DNA from: Piezodorus guildinii
Lineage: Eukaryota > Arthropoda > Insecta > Hemiptera > Pentatomidae
Length of the DNA stretch: 64,000 nt
Direction of reading: 5' to 3'
Assembly (NCBI GenBank): GCA_023052935.1
Contig: CM041298.1
Location: 54,939,813-55,003,812, forward strand
Part shown: positions 36,001-44,849 of the stretch, piece after piece
How the letters are laid out: each line of letters starts with the position of its first letter
Numbering within the stretch: the stretch's first letter is position 1
Translations under genes and position numbers: made by a program
The notes under the pieces: generated by a model
The model's database searches: none
Told to the model about the DNA's origin: nothing
What the model saw: only the letters and a program-made list of their open reading frames with translations

Positions 36001-38681
36001 AAGGAGGAAAAAAGTCGAACGGTCAATATCAAACTTAATCTGTTTGGGTAGTTTCATAACACTACAAGTTCGACAAGAATTGACTTAAGTTAAAATAAGA
36101 CTAGTCATTGACAGTTAATATTTTATTTTTAGGACGGGAGGGTTTCTATTTTTCTGGAGAGAATTTTAAAGATACTCACCAGGTAAAATCAAGAAAAACA
36201 GGAAACATTTATATTACAGAAATTCACAAACATAGGTACTAGTAGGTTGTATAGTACCTTAAACAAGCCCTTAAAATTCATTTTTACTGGTTATAAGGCC
36301 CCAAACATTTTTAAAATTGCAAGCATTATCATATGATATGACTAATTAATATTAAAATAATTATAAAGTTAAAAATAAACATTTTGACAAAACTACATCG
36401 ATTAAAACGAGTCAAACAACTGTAAGTCGCGAAAGATCACATAAATAATGATTATAATTTTCGGCACTCAAGAAAGAAATTTAACCTTTTCTAAATTAAA
36501 CTATGTAGCTAACAAATTTGGATTCACGAACGCTCCCCATAAGCCCTATGTAGTTTCATGATCTAAAGTTCTATGATTCTTAAAAACTATATTCAAAAGT
36601 TTCAATAGTTTAGGATAAATAAATTAAGACTCCTAACTAAGCCTTGGATCCATCAAGTGATAGTTCATAACTACATAGCCAATGTTTTACAAACTCCTAG
36701 CATCATCAAGACTAAAAAAACGTAAATGAAGCACAGAGATAACATTAATACATCTTATTTTAATTGCTTAATAGGATTAATTATTTTGGAGGTATTCATT
36801 ATTAATAATAATTTCAATGGACCTTAAATTGTATAAATTAAATTATATTTCAAATACTCCCTTCTTTTAAAAATAAGCAAGGCTCCTTCATCTTAAGTAT
36901 TTTAGGAAATAAAACCAAAAAAATTAATGTTTGACCTTTGTTTTGTTCCTCTGTTGCAGGAGTCTGAGAAAGAGCTGCCAGAATGCGAGCCTTGGTCAGT
37001 GTGCAGCAAAGTGGACCTGTACGACACCCCCTGGCTGGAGAGGCAATGCAGGTGTCCCAACCAGAGAAAGTGCCCAGGGCTGGTTACGGCCAACGATGGC
37101 CATACCATCACTGATAAAACACGGCTGTTCAAGGTAAGGAGGTCCTTTAGGCTATACCAACTGTTCAAACCTAAATAATATTTACTTGTATGGACATTAG
37201 CGTAAGAACAGATTATCTAATCATCTATCTGTTTGCAGTTGTGTGAACCCGTGAAGAAGCTGCCGAAATGCAGGTACTTCCGAGACATCACTTGGACCCT
37301 GACCGTGACTGGGGAGAACCTGACTTCCCAAGTGGTCCATTGCCACTGCCCCAAAGGATCTGTAGCCTACCTCATCAGGAGGCAGCCCTTCCAGGCGAGG
37401 CATGGCTCAACCATAGGCTACAGGTACTCCTTCGCCTGCTCGCCACAGTCGGTAAGTACACCCATAAAGGATTTAACACAATTTTAAAATATCTTAAGCA
37501 ATACAATCACTAACAATAGTGTTACGAGATAAAATGTTAAAAATATACTAGTATCATGTAAAAAATTATCTCATTTTAGTACACTCATTAAAGTAGACTT
37601 TATCGAAATATGCACAAAACACTATCATTTCAATAATTGAAATATAGCACTTATATATAGCACTTATATATAGCAATTATATAATGTTAGGAGTTTGATA
37701 TAAATGGTATATAAATTTAAAGTAAAACATTTCATAACAAAGATCTATTATCTTCAATATAATACTATTACTGGACTGCCATGGACACGGTATTAAATAC
37801 ATCCTTGAATCACAAGGAATATAAAAAGTAAATTACTAAGTTAAAACACCATTGGACACAACTAAATCCTGCTGGAATCAAATGAGTTGAATAAGTAGAA
37901 GAAAAAAAACTTCAGTTGGATAATAAAATAAATTAATGAGGCTATACAATCTATTTTATAATATACTAAACAAACAAACAACCTATTTTATCATTTATAT
38001 TTTGAGGTTTATTAAAAGAACCTCAAAACATAAATGAGAAATATAATTAAAATCAATAATTAAAAAAAATATTTGTATGTATAAGTCAAAGGGTTAGGAC
38101 TGATAAAAGTATATGATTTTGCTTAGAAACCTAAAAGAACTAATTTTTTATTTAAAATTTTTAAATTAAAAAGTATCGATAGAGTTATTTTTTACCGTTG
38201 GGAATATATGATGGAGAAGATGGTTGGGGATGAGGTCACAAAATAAAACACACTTATAAGATTAACTAATTTAATTGTGTGCCGTATCAGCCTACATTGT
38301 AGTCCTTTATCAGTGCTGACTCAAGAAGTCTGCTTTTATTTTTTCCATTTTTTTATTTGATAAATTCACCCACAGCCAACTTTTCCATCATTAAAATATA
38401 TCATTCCTCAATATCATATCTATATTATTTCGACAGGAAATTTTTATATTTATAATATTTTTTTATGATTTCAGAGATTGAGGTGTCAGAGAAAAGAGCC
38501 GTGCCGATTGTTCACAGTCAGAAAAAGACTGGAACTATTAGACGAAGTGAACACCAGTACACTTTGCCAGTGCCCGCACGGCCACCACTGCCCAAAGCAC
38601 CATACACACCCTGGAGTTCTTCAAGGCAAAAGTTACATTGAAGAAAACATTAGGACTTATTCCGGTTACTGTGTGGGATGA
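19380..38681 (+). CDS. aos: argos (giant-lens) orthologue, secreted EGFR-ligand antagonist; gene span of four coding exons
   Basis: join(19380-19580, 36960-37133, 37239-37451, 38475-38681), 264 residues. Argos is secreted and sequesters the EGFR ligand Spitz, giving negative feedback in insect EGFR signalling (known in Drosophila). Recognition rests on family-typical blocks: SVCSKVDLYDTPW, DGHTITDKTR, KLPKC, YRYSFACSP, RLRCQRKEPCRLFTVRKR and TYSGYC. All junctions have GT-AG ends and phase 0. Residues 1-17 form a signal peptide. The mature part has 16 cysteines in three modules with a CxCP core each (C97-R-C99, C160-H-C162, C227-Q-C229). N-glycosylation sequons sit at N152 and N222. Drosophila Argos is about 440 residues; this one lacks the long linker between modules 1 and 2. 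Confidence 0.93.
19680..19915. other. GC-rich block in intron 1 directly after exon 1
   Basis: Markedly GC-rich against its surroundings. It has a short open stretch (about 40 codons) in one frame without motifs. It may be part of the GC-rich promoter/first-exon domain or an old insertion. Confidence 0.35.
19931..20559. repeat. Tandem duplication in argos intron 1, unit 1
   Basis: It starts at a poly(T) followed by TAAATTGTAACTCGTG and ends at ACCAAAAGTATTTATACTTC. It matches unit 2 (20560-21285) along its whole length with few substitutions. ACTCGTG occurs at 19951 and 20580, giving a period of 629 bases. Confidence 0.85.
20560..21285. repeat. Tandem duplication in argos intron 1, unit 2
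   Basis: Second unit, carrying small insertions relative to unit 1 (for example GAATCGTCTTTCATTAATCG near 20862 and A-rich additions near 20925-20990). Blocks such as CTTACGCAGTAAGGAGGGAC and GGGCATAACAATTTATATAG are almost unchanged. The short frame at 20375-20587 is fortuitous. Confidence 0.85.
21286..23274. other. Intron 1 AT-rich DNA with two (TA)n tracts
   Basis: (TA)n runs at about 21793-21832 and 22879-22929. Otherwise no coding or repeat signal that can be supported. Confidence 0.45.
23275..23400 (+). pseudogene. Very degraded LINE fragment
   Basis: A broken translation gives YLNLYLDRRLTWK, resembling the YLGL...DRRLTW motif near the RT C-terminus of the Jockey copies in this window. 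Flanks are too decayed to extend it. Confidence 0.4.
23401..24640. other. Intron 1 AT-rich DNA, nothing recognised
   Basis: Poly(A) run near 23608-23627. No supported feature. Confidence 0.4.
24641..24910. other. GC-richer unassigned block in intron 1
   Basis: More balanced base composition than its flanks, no usable frame, no tRNA-like head. Possibly an old repeat. Confidence 0.3.
25356..25687. repeat. (TA)n tracts in intron 1
   Basis: Long TA runs at about 25357-25428 and 25633-25668 separated by ordinary sequence. Confidence 0.9.
25690..26966. other. Intron 1 DNA, nothing firmly recognised
   Basis: A GC-richer stretch at about 26690-26910 has no coding frame. TAATCCTGCCCGGAGCATCA at 26565-26584 weakly recalls the TAATCCAGCCCGGAGAAC start of tandem-array unit 2 at 18380, but the similarity stops there. 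Confidence 0.35.
26967..27012. repeat. (TA)n microsatellite
   Basis: TA run continuing into CATACATA repeats. Confidence 0.9.
27165..27483. repeat. Large fold-back (inverted repeat) with hammerhead-like motif in both arms
   Basis: Arms 27168-27282 and about 27367-27483 are about 115 bases each and roughly 90% alike as reverse complements, separated by an AT-rich spacer. In transcript orientation each arm reads CCTTGAAAATGGC, loop, GGCCGAAACG, then AAAAGGATTGTTGA and GATCGTCTTTTTATTT. The GGC...GGCCGAAACG element matches the motif at 49347 and 58873. It could be two copies of one small element inserted head to head. Confidence 0.8.
27484..29297. other. Intron 1 AT-rich DNA, nothing firmly recognised
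   Basis: Poly(A) run at about 28867-28888. A small inverted repeat (GTAGCAACATAG near 29012, CTATGTTGCCAC near 29040) may be a hairpin. No coding signal. Confidence 0.4.
29300..29740 (-). pseudogene. Mariner-like transposase N-terminal remnant
   Basis: On the - strand HFRHLMIFYFRKGKFPAQTV, then SFYSDDALGVSSICKWFALF and RNGNFY follow the layout of the mariner helix-turn-helix (RH..L.YEF.KG..A.E....I...YG..A.....C..WF..FR.G.F). A frameshift near 29460-29486 leads into RKTQGAR, which fits the usual APRSGRP position. The catalytic domain is missing. It is too diverged to place in a subfamily. Confidence 0.6.
29741..31559. other. Intron 1 DNA with an unassigned GC-richer block (30210-30450)
   Basis: 30210-30450 is GC-richer with no coding frame. 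Short frames at 30486-30798 and 31075-31353 have no motifs. Nothing else recognised. Confidence 0.35.
31560..31835 (-). repeat. SINE-like repeat, family A copy (reverse)
   Basis: Well kept on the - strand: the head with B box GGGTTCAAACCCGGC near 31775-31790, the GATACTACTGATT region, AACCTGGATAGGCAAAATTT and the AAATAAATAAAAC tail at 31560. Confidence 0.75.
31937..31977 (+). repeat. Hammerhead-like motif
   Basis: CTGATGA at 31941-31947 is followed by TGGC, a loop, GCC and CTAATCGTTAGC. The first conserved core box is intact, stem II is formed by GGC/GCC, and the GAAA box is changed. Confidence 0.45.
31978..32489. other. Intron 1 DNA, nothing firmly recognised
   Basis: A frame at 32198-32428 gives a Lys/Asp/Ser-rich tail (SSKDDDQRNQKPIKRPKQ) without a recognisable domain. 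Not called a gene. Confidence 0.35.
32490..32800. other. GC-rich unassigned block in intron 1
   Basis: Strong GC contrast with flanks. Open on the - strand for about 90 codons (32503-32778), with a Pro-rich run in the translation and no recognised domain. It could be an old coding insertion (retrotransposon or captured sequence), but no family can be named. Confidence 0.35.
32801..33286. other. Intron 1 DNA, nothing recognised
   Basis: AT-rich from about 33050. A 60-codon frame at 32867-33049 has no motif. Confidence 0.35.
33287..33480 (+). repeat. SINE-like repeat, family A copy, internally shortened
   Basis: Head AGTGGCTAGCATAACA, B-box region AAGGTTCTAACCCGGTAC, TTTAATGGGAGTAAAAAATT, GATGTCAG and the GCTGAATAAACAAACA end. 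The block between GCTGGATCGG and the tail is shorter than in the other copies. Confidence 0.65.
33600..33900. other. GC-richer block with opposed open frames, unassigned
   Basis: Both strands are open over most of the block (33609-33839 + and 33591-33884 -). The - strand translation (about 97 codons) has the feel of a retroelement polyprotein fragment but no diagnostic motif, so I make no family call. Confidence 0.3.
33901..35169. other. Intron 1 AT-rich DNA, nothing recognised
   Basis: Poly(A) runs near 34256-34296. No supported feature. Confidence 0.4.
35170..35830. other. GC-rich unassigned block in intron 1
   Basis: About 660 bases with much higher GC than the flanks. A + frame of 112 codons (35446-35784) and a - frame of 83 codons (35173-35424) lie next to each other. 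Neither shows a recognised motif. The sharp edges suggest an insertion of foreign composition. Confidence 0.35.
35831..36959. other. 3' end of argos intron 1, nothing recognised
   Basis: AT-rich sequence ending in a pyrimidine-rich tract and TTGCAG. Confidence 0.5.
36960..37133 (+). CDS. aos: argos coding exon 2: cysteine module 1
   Basis: Residues 68-125. The cysteine spacing is C76-x5-C82-x14-C97-x-C99-P-x5-C105. SVCSKVDLYDTPW and DGHTITDKTR are near-identical to the Drosophila protein as I know it. Acceptor TTGCAG ends at 36959; donor AAG|GTAAGG lies at 37133/37134; both junctions are phase 0. In Drosophila a long low-complexity linker separates the CRCP part from the HTI..KTR part. Here the two are only about 15 residues apart. 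Confidence 0.95.
37134..37238 (+). other. aos: argos intron 2, 105 bases
   Basis: GTAAGG donor, TTTGCAG acceptor, phase 0. Confidence 0.9.
37239..37451 (+). CDS. aos: argos coding exon 3: cysteine module 2
   Basis: Residues 126-196. The cysteine spacing is C127-x8-C136-x23-C160-x-C162-P-x29-C192. Family-typical KLPKC, TWTLT, VHCHCP and GYRYSFACSP are present. An N-glycosylation sequon NLT lies at residue 152. Donor TCG|GTAAGT at 37451/37452. The exon starts and ends in phase 0, so it can be read as one self-contained module. Confidence 0.95.
37452..38474 (+). other. aos: argos intron 3, about 1.0 kb
   Basis: GTAAGT donor; acceptor ATTTCAG ending at 38474, with the alternative AG two bases later rejected because it breaks phase 0. 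AT-rich. It contains a hammerhead-like arm at 38275-38320. Confidence 0.9.
38275..38320 (-). repeat. Hammerhead-like motif, related to the 6.4-kb fold-back arm
   Basis: On the - strand CTGATAAAGGACTACAATGT runs into AGGCTGATACGGCAC. This matches the arm of the 6375-6540 fold-back almost throughout, so it is a solo copy in argos intron 3. Confidence 0.55.
38475..38681 (+). CDS. aos: argos coding exon 4: cysteine module 3 and C-terminus
   Basis: Residues 197-264, then TGA. The cysteine spacing is C200-x5-C206-x20-C227-x-C229-P-x5-C235-x26-C262. RLRCQRKEPCRLFTVRKR and TYSGYC are hallmark C-terminal blocks of Argos proteins. A sequon NTS is at residue 222. The protein ends two residues after the last cysteine. 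Confidence 0.96.
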   Translation, partial: RLRCQRKEPCRLFTVRKRLELLDEVNTSTLCQCPHGHHCPKHHTHPGVLQGKSYIEENIRTYSGYCVG

Positions 38682-39715
38682 GTGCTTTAAAGACACTATA
38701 TTAGTGCGTGTAGATAAATAATTAAAAAGTAAAAAAGTGAAAAAAACTAATTAAAATATATTATTGTGACAAGTGATAAAACATAATTTATTATCTTGAT
38801 AAACGAATTGTATATATTTTATTATACTTGTATACAGAGATATTTATTTTTTAATTTTAATGTATATTACAACTAAATATTGGAAATGATGGTTTGGTTG
38901 AAAATAGTACAAAGTGAAAAAGGCCTAAAGTAGCCTTAACTTACAATTAAGAATGCAGTGAATTTTTTAAAATAAAGTAAATTTTCTTTTGAAACACTGA
39001 ACTTTACGAAAGGAGTAACTTTTAAAAATATTTATATTTGATTTCAAAACATCAAAGAAAGTATTTTTAAAATGAACTTATAAATTTTATGACATTAAAT
39101 GTCGTTTATTCAAAACACTGACATTTCAACTAAAAAATTGGCTAATACTTCAATATTACAAACTAAAATTTTCTCTATAATTTCAAAAGTATTACTAGTT
39201 AATATTAAATTTTTATTGCAGCATATGTTTTTTGCCTAACTTTATTGTACCTGATATAAAACATTATTGTAGATTTCAATAGGTTTTACAATTAAGTAAC
39301 TGTTAAATATATATAGTAAATACTTGTAAACATCAATGTATATAAATAGATATAGCCCAGATTTAGAAATTTCCATTTTAATTTCTTTCTTTCATTTTTT
39401 TTTTGTTTCATAGCATCAGCTCAATGGGTTATGTGTTATTATTATTTTTATTGTAAATTTGTAATAAATTAATTTTGAGTACATAGTACTACCATATAGT
39501 ATAGAGATGTTATTAATTAAAAATAACAGGTAAATAATAAATGTTAAGGTTACCATATAATCACATTTAAGCTTTAAATGTAATGTTATGACACTTGTGT
39601 TTGATTCCTTGTTTTATAATGTTATCGATCCAACAATATCTAAAAATTTTAATATTTGTACATAATAATATAGCTCTATGAAGTTATTGTTTAAAAAAAT
39701 ATTGATTAAAATAAA
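38682..39715 (+). other. aos: argos 3' UTR with several poly(A) signals
   Basis: AATAAA at 38971-38976, 39463-39468, 39536-39541 and 39710-39715. The region is AT-rich with several ATTTA motifs, typical of unstable mRNAs. The true cleavage site cannot be decided from sequence. Confidence 0.6.
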
Positions 39716-40724
39716 GAAAAAAATATATTTAAAAATGTATTTGATTGTTTATGCTCTAATATAATGTGTTGTACTATACACTTAATATTTCCTGAAAAAA
39801 ATCCTGTGATTAATTATATCGTTTTATAAATATTATAAATGTTAAAGTTTTGAAGATCTCTCCACTCTCAGAACCAATTTCATGCATTTAGCATTCATTA
39901 TATTTTTGTTTTAAAAGAAAGAGGTGCAATAGACAAGTTAGTAAAAATGTTTTGTCATAACAGACTGTTGGATGAATCTTACTTGATTTCATAACAAGTT
40001 ATTCAAATAATTAAAAGTTTTTCATTTTGTATACAACTGAAACATTGATTTCCAAAAAGTACTATATAAATTCTAGGAAATTTTACACCAAGTATAACAA
40101 TCTCTGATTACTATAATATTAAACCAACTTATTTGATTCTTTCTGCATTAAAATCTATAATTGTGTTTTTACTATAATGGTTACGCTATATTAAAGTTAT
40201 AGAATTCAATGTTTTAGTATGATTAGGGGGGGAAACTAAATGCGTATTTATTATCTTTAGAAAATAACTGCATTTCTAAATCGTGTTTTTAGTGGACTAG
40301 AGAGTTTATCAGATAAAAACAAATAGAAGATTTAGATAAAACTAAATGATGGGAATATAAGTGTCATAATATCAATTCCGTAGAAAATGTCCTTAGTACC
40401 TTTTGGAAGCCAACGTCTCAATTATTGATAAAATGAGCTAGGGGGTATGAGAGTATGAGTTCATTAAAATTTGAGAAGTTAATAAATTAAAAGGCTGTTG
40501 ACTCCACCGACTTTATTTAAAATTCAGATAAAATGCCATTTTCGAGTACCAATAATTTCTTGGTGGTGTGTAGATCACTTCCATCCAACCGCATGTTTAA
40601 ATAAATATAAAAATCTTTTAGAAAAGAAATTTTACATTATTTTAGACATGTAGTTAGTTTGAAGTGGTCTACTTACAACAAAGAAATTATGGGCACCTGA
40701 AGATGGCATTTTAGCTTAAATGTT
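39716..40724. other. Intergenic AT-rich DNA, nothing recognised
   Basis: No supported feature. Confidence 0.4.
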
Positions 40725-40985
40725 GTTTGTTTATTCATTTAACGTATCTTTTATAGTACTGTGGCTAATCAGACGATGCCACAATGGGAATCATAAATTT
40801 TTCCTATCTGGGTTTTATTAGGATTGGGATCTTTAACAAGTACCTGACATCGCACACGTGGGGGACCACCTTTTAACACTCTTCTGAAGGAAGGCATAAC
40901 CAAGGAGTTTTTACTCTCATTAAAAAATCCTAGGGTCACCTTTCAGGTTTGAACACATGATATTGGAGAATAGGAAGCCGACATA
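40725..40985 (-). repeat. SINE-like repeat, family A copy (reverse)
   Basis: On the - strand: B-box region GTTCAAACCTGAAAGG, GATGTCAGGTACTTGTTAAA, CCAGATAGGAAAAATTTATG, and the tail AAATGAATAAACAAACAA at 40725. Confidence 0.7.
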
Positions 40986-42364
40986 TTTTCTAAAAGTGTA
41001 GAGTCAAGAGACGTAATAAAATAGTAGAGTCAATCGATAGCCTTCTTATTTATTATAACCTATTATAAACCTGTTTTATAATGTAAAATGTAAATAAACT
41101 ATCCAAAACTGAATTTTCATAACGACTATACAGGGTGCTTTAGGTTACTTGCTATGAACATGAATTTAGGATATCAAAGTAGCAAAATAATTTCTTTATG
41201 AAAGTAAGACCAGAGAGTTTGGAATGTAAAATGAAGGTATTTTATATATACTTTGTGATGATCTCACAGAAAATAATGGAACTTTCTTTTATAAAGAAAG
41301 AATTATAACACCTCCAAGTCTCAGACTATATTTTATCAGCCTGATTCATTCTAAAGCTCAATTTGAAATAAATAAAACTGCCCCTCGTATCTAATACATT
41401 GGCCTAATATTTCAGAGCAGATAGCAAATTTTATTAAATCTTTTAAAACATGCCAAGCATTTTAATGCAATAAACCCAAAAACCCTCTTATAATACCTGT
41501 AGTACCTAAATTCTTGTTAAAAAATATTGGCATAGATATAGGCGAGTCTAATTTGAAACTTTTTCTAGCTGTTGAGGATTACTACTCGAAATAGCTAGAA
41601 ACCAAACCACATAAGAACAAAACGTCTTCTGAAATAATTAAAAAAGAAAACGTTTAGTAACAATGGAACTTATTCAATGGAACTTTATGTTATGATACCA
41701 ACCCATTCAGCTGTGCCAAAATGACAGATTTTCCAAACATTGGGGATTTACTATTCGAACACACAACCTCAACTACTTAAGGTCTAATGGATTTTCTGGA
41801 AAGGGAGTAGGTACCATTAAGAAGTTAATCAAGAAAGCACCTTATTCAGGAGGAGACATTTATGAAGATATTTAAGAATATTGGACAACCCCATAGTCGG
41901 GGCTAGAGTTAGGCTGCAAACTAGGGCTATAGTGACTCTTTATCTGCTCATTCCAACAACTGTAGACAATGATGCATGGAGCAAAATTGAACTTATCAAG
42001 TTTAGAAGAGCAGGGAGATTCAAAACTGAAAAGACTGTTTTCCTGAAATGAGAACCAACAGAGGGAAGGGTTTATTACAAAAGTTCTCCCTAAACCCAGA
42101 TTGCACTTAGCCAAGGATGATCACAGAAATTGATTCCAAAGAAACTCAACTCACTAGGTATCTATCAAATCACAAGACCCTGGTCCATCTATTGGACACT
42201 ATAAGAATTGATTGCCCACCATGTAAAGCCACCAAAAAAGGCTTTTTTAGGATTAGGGGAAGGTTGTTAAATTGTATATTACAGTGAATTATAATTAAAA
42301 ATTATACATGTGTATCATTTAATTATAAAACTTATGTTGTGTAAAAAAGCAAAAATAAAAAGTC
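40986..42364. other. Intergenic DNA, nothing firmly recognised
   Basis: An 80-codon frame on the - strand (41872-42114) has no motif. Otherwise AT-rich noncoding. Confidence 0.4.
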
Positions 42365-42726
42365 ATTTCTGCTCTTAGGGAGACGCCATTTTGGACGCCA
42401 AACAGGAATGAGGTTACTCTTTCTAGAGCCGCTTTATTTTGAATAAAACCATGTTCTAAAGTGCGTTCAAGTGCGTTTTAGTGTTCAAAAACGTTTTTCT
42501 AAAAGTTTGTTAACTTTTCCGGTAGTTTATAATAACTTATATTTGTCAAGCTTACGGAAAATCACATGAGACAGATACAGGTTACAAATTTTTGTTAATA
42601 TTCTTTGAACTCAATTAATTTCTTAGTTGTACAGTTTAATGCAGTGTTTCCAATCACTAAATTATTAATTATTAGGCTCTTTTCGTTTTAGTAGAAGTGC
42701 TAATAAACAAAAATTCCACCCCATTG

Positions 42727-43989
42727 ATGGGGGAGCCGTCAGCGCCCGCGCTTCCGGTTAGTGAAATGGACACTCTTACTAACAGTGAAGAAAATAATGC
42801 ATGGGAGTTAGTGATAGGAAGAAAAAGGCCTCTCAATAGTGATAAAGACACACCACATCAAAAACGACCAAGTCAGGTTATTCCTACCAGCAACAGCTTT
42901 GAAGTACTCTCACAAACTACTGAACCAACAAATTTCTCTGAACAAACGACAAACAAAAATGAAAAGGTACCACCTATTTTTATCAATGGTGTTCAAAACT
43001 ACTCACATTTTGTGTCATTTTTAGAAAAAGAAGCAGGCCATCAAAAGTTTAAAATAAAATCAACCCTGAAAGGTATAACTGTATACACAGACACCTCGAC
43101 AACATACCGAAAACTCACTAGTGCACTAAGACAAAATGGTGCAGATTTTCACTCATATCAACTTTTAGAGGATCGTAGCCCAAGAGTTGTGATCAAGGGT
43201 CTTCATCACACCATTGACAAAGAAATATTAAAAAACGAATTCAAGGAATTGGGATACGAAGTTACGAACGTAACAAATGTAATTTCTCGATTTAAAACAC
43301 CATTACCAATGTTCTTTGTGGACATCACAAAGTCATCATTTAACGAAAAAATATTTGAAATCGAGTATATTTATTACTCTCGAATAAAAATTGAAGAACC
43401 TCGAAAAAAGAGAACCATCCCACAGTGCTTAAGGTGCCAGCAGTACGGTCACACAAGATCATACTGTAACCATCCACCGAGGTGTGTTAGATGTGGTCTT
43501 AATCATGTTAGCACTACCTGCACCAAGCCGAGAGACACCCCAGCTAAGTGTGCTAACTGTGGTGGAGAACATCCAGCAAACTATAAGGGCTGTCAAACTT
43601 TAAGGAACCTTAGAAATGCCAGAAGACAGTTCCAACGACCAACACACATTCAACCAGCGCAGATGCCTCCTCGCTCAGAAGACTTCCCGACCCTCAGTCA
43701 GCCATCCCACTACCCTCCACCGCCGCAGCAACCTTCGCCGCTTCAGTATGCACCGCCTCCTCAGTACTCTTTACCTCTTCAGTATCCTCCAACTCCGCAA
43801 AATCATGTGCCAGCACAACCAGAAACCAGTTCTGGACCTCAGAAGCACCCTCTGCCAGCACAACCGAGATTTAGCTCTGGACCTCAACAGCAACCAATAC
43901 TGTCAGGTATGGGAAAAGGTATTACCCAGCAGGTACCTCCAACTGTAAGTAGTTCTTCCCAAATGGTAGACATAACTCAGAGAACTTAA
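42727..43989 (+). CDS. Jockey LINE ORF1, gag-like nucleic-acid-binding protein
   Basis: 420 residues from the ATG at 42727. The frame is open ten codons further up, but only from non-ATG codons. ORF1 proteins of this group bind element RNA and form ribonucleoprotein particles. The middle (about residues 85-220) fits the region that precedes the zinc knuckles in gag-like ORF1 proteins. Three CCHC knuckles follow at residues 234-289: CLRCQQYGHTRSYC, CVRCGLNHVSTTC and CANCGGEHPANYKGC. The C-terminal 120 residues are Pro/Gln-rich low complexity with repeated SSGPQ units. No frameshift or stop is seen. ORF2 starts 71 bases after its stop. Confidence 0.92.
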   Translation: MGEPSAPALPVSEMDTLTNSEENNAWELVIGRKRPLNSDKDTPHQKRPSQVIPTSNSFEVLSQTTEPTNFSEQTTNKNEKVPPIFINGVQNYSHFVSFLEKEAGHQKFKIKSTLKGITVYTDTSTTYRKLTSALRQNGADFHSYQLLEDRSPRVVIKGLHHTIDKEILKNEFKELGYEVTNVTNVISRFKTPLPMFFVDITKSSFNEKIFEIEYIYYSRIKIEEPRKKRTIPQCLRCQQYGHTRSYCNHPPRCVRCGLNHVSTTCTKPRDTPAKCANCGGEHPANYKGCQTLRNLRNARRQFQRPTHIQPAQMPPRSEDFPTLSQPSHYPPPPQQPSPLQYAPPPQYSLPLQYPPTPQNHVPAQPETSSGPQKHPLPAQPRFSSGPQQQPILSGMGKGITQQVPPTVSSSSQMVDITQRT

Positions 43990-44060
43990 TAATCTTATCC
44001 ACCCCCTTTTCAGTATTCTCCAACATTTATCACAGATTTCACAAGTGTGGTGCACATCAT

Positions 44061-44849
44061 ATGGACCCTAGTCACTTAACAGTAGGTACCTTGTCAATAC
44101 TCCTTTGGAACGCTAACGGACTTAACTAACATAGAACTGAGCTTGACTTATATTTGCATGAAAATAGGACAGACGTAGCACTAATAACTGAAACTCACTT
44201 AACACCAGGTTCAAAATTTTACATTCCAGGTTACATTATGTACAGAACAGACCACCCTGACAAGACAGCACATGGTGGAACGGCTATACTGATTAGAGCA
44301 GTTCTTAAACATAACTCTGTAGAACTACCCATCTCACCGATAATACAATCAACAGGCATCACACTTTACACTCAGCACCACACTATCACTCTTGCAGCTG
44401 TGTACTGTCTGCCAAGGTACGTTTTGACACCAACAATGTTTTCTGACTTTTTTAAACTATTAGGGAGATGCTTTATCGCTGGAGGCGATTTTAACGCCAA
44501 ACACTACAACTGGGGTTCCCGGCTCTGCACCACACGAGGAGGAAATCTGTTAAGTGTCCTCCAAAATCTTTCATTGGACACAATCTCCCCAAATACCCCT
44601 ACATACTGGCCAAATTCTCTACACAAAACTCCTGACTTACTTGACTTTTTTATAACTAAAGGACTTAGAACTGTACCTCACACTGTTAAAACTGGCTTCG
44701 ATCTTTGCTCTGATCACTCCTTAGTACACCTGATTCTTCATGATGAACCCTCAGAAGTAAATAAAAGACCATCACTCACTCAGAAAAATATGGACTGGGA
44801 TTTCTACAGAGTGTACTTACAATCTCTTATTTCAATTCTTTATCGCTGA
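44061..44849 (+). pseudogene. Jockey LINE ORF2, AP-endonuclease part (broken)
   Basis: ORF2 opens at the ATG 44061 (MDPSHLTVG) and holds the apurinic/apyrimidinic-type endonuclease that nicks the target DNA. Seen are NANGL, ITETHL (catalytic Glu), VYCLPRY, GGDFNAKHYNWGS (Asp/Asn pair), DLLDFF and SDHSLVHL (catalytic Asp-His). A TAA at 44127-44129 interrupts the frame after WNANGLN. The frame ends at TGA 44847-44849 because of a frameshift somewhere in about 44810-44845; the neighbouring frame is open from there into the RT. All catalytic motifs are kept. Confidence 0.9.

Larger units (their letters stand above)
19581..36959 (+). other. aos: argos intron 1, about 17.4 kb
   Basis: Donor GTGAGT at 19581, acceptor TTGCAG ending at 36959, phase 0. 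It contains a tandem duplication, several (TA)n tracts, a fold-back, SINE-like copies, LINE and mariner relics and unassigned GC-richer blocks, listed separately. Long first introns with regulatory elements are common in developmental genes, but no enhancer can be proven here. Confidence 0.8.

Noticed and set aside
43616..43948. Alternate + frame (110 codons) inside Jockey ORF1
   Set aside because: Shadow of the Pro/Gln-rich ORF1 tail.
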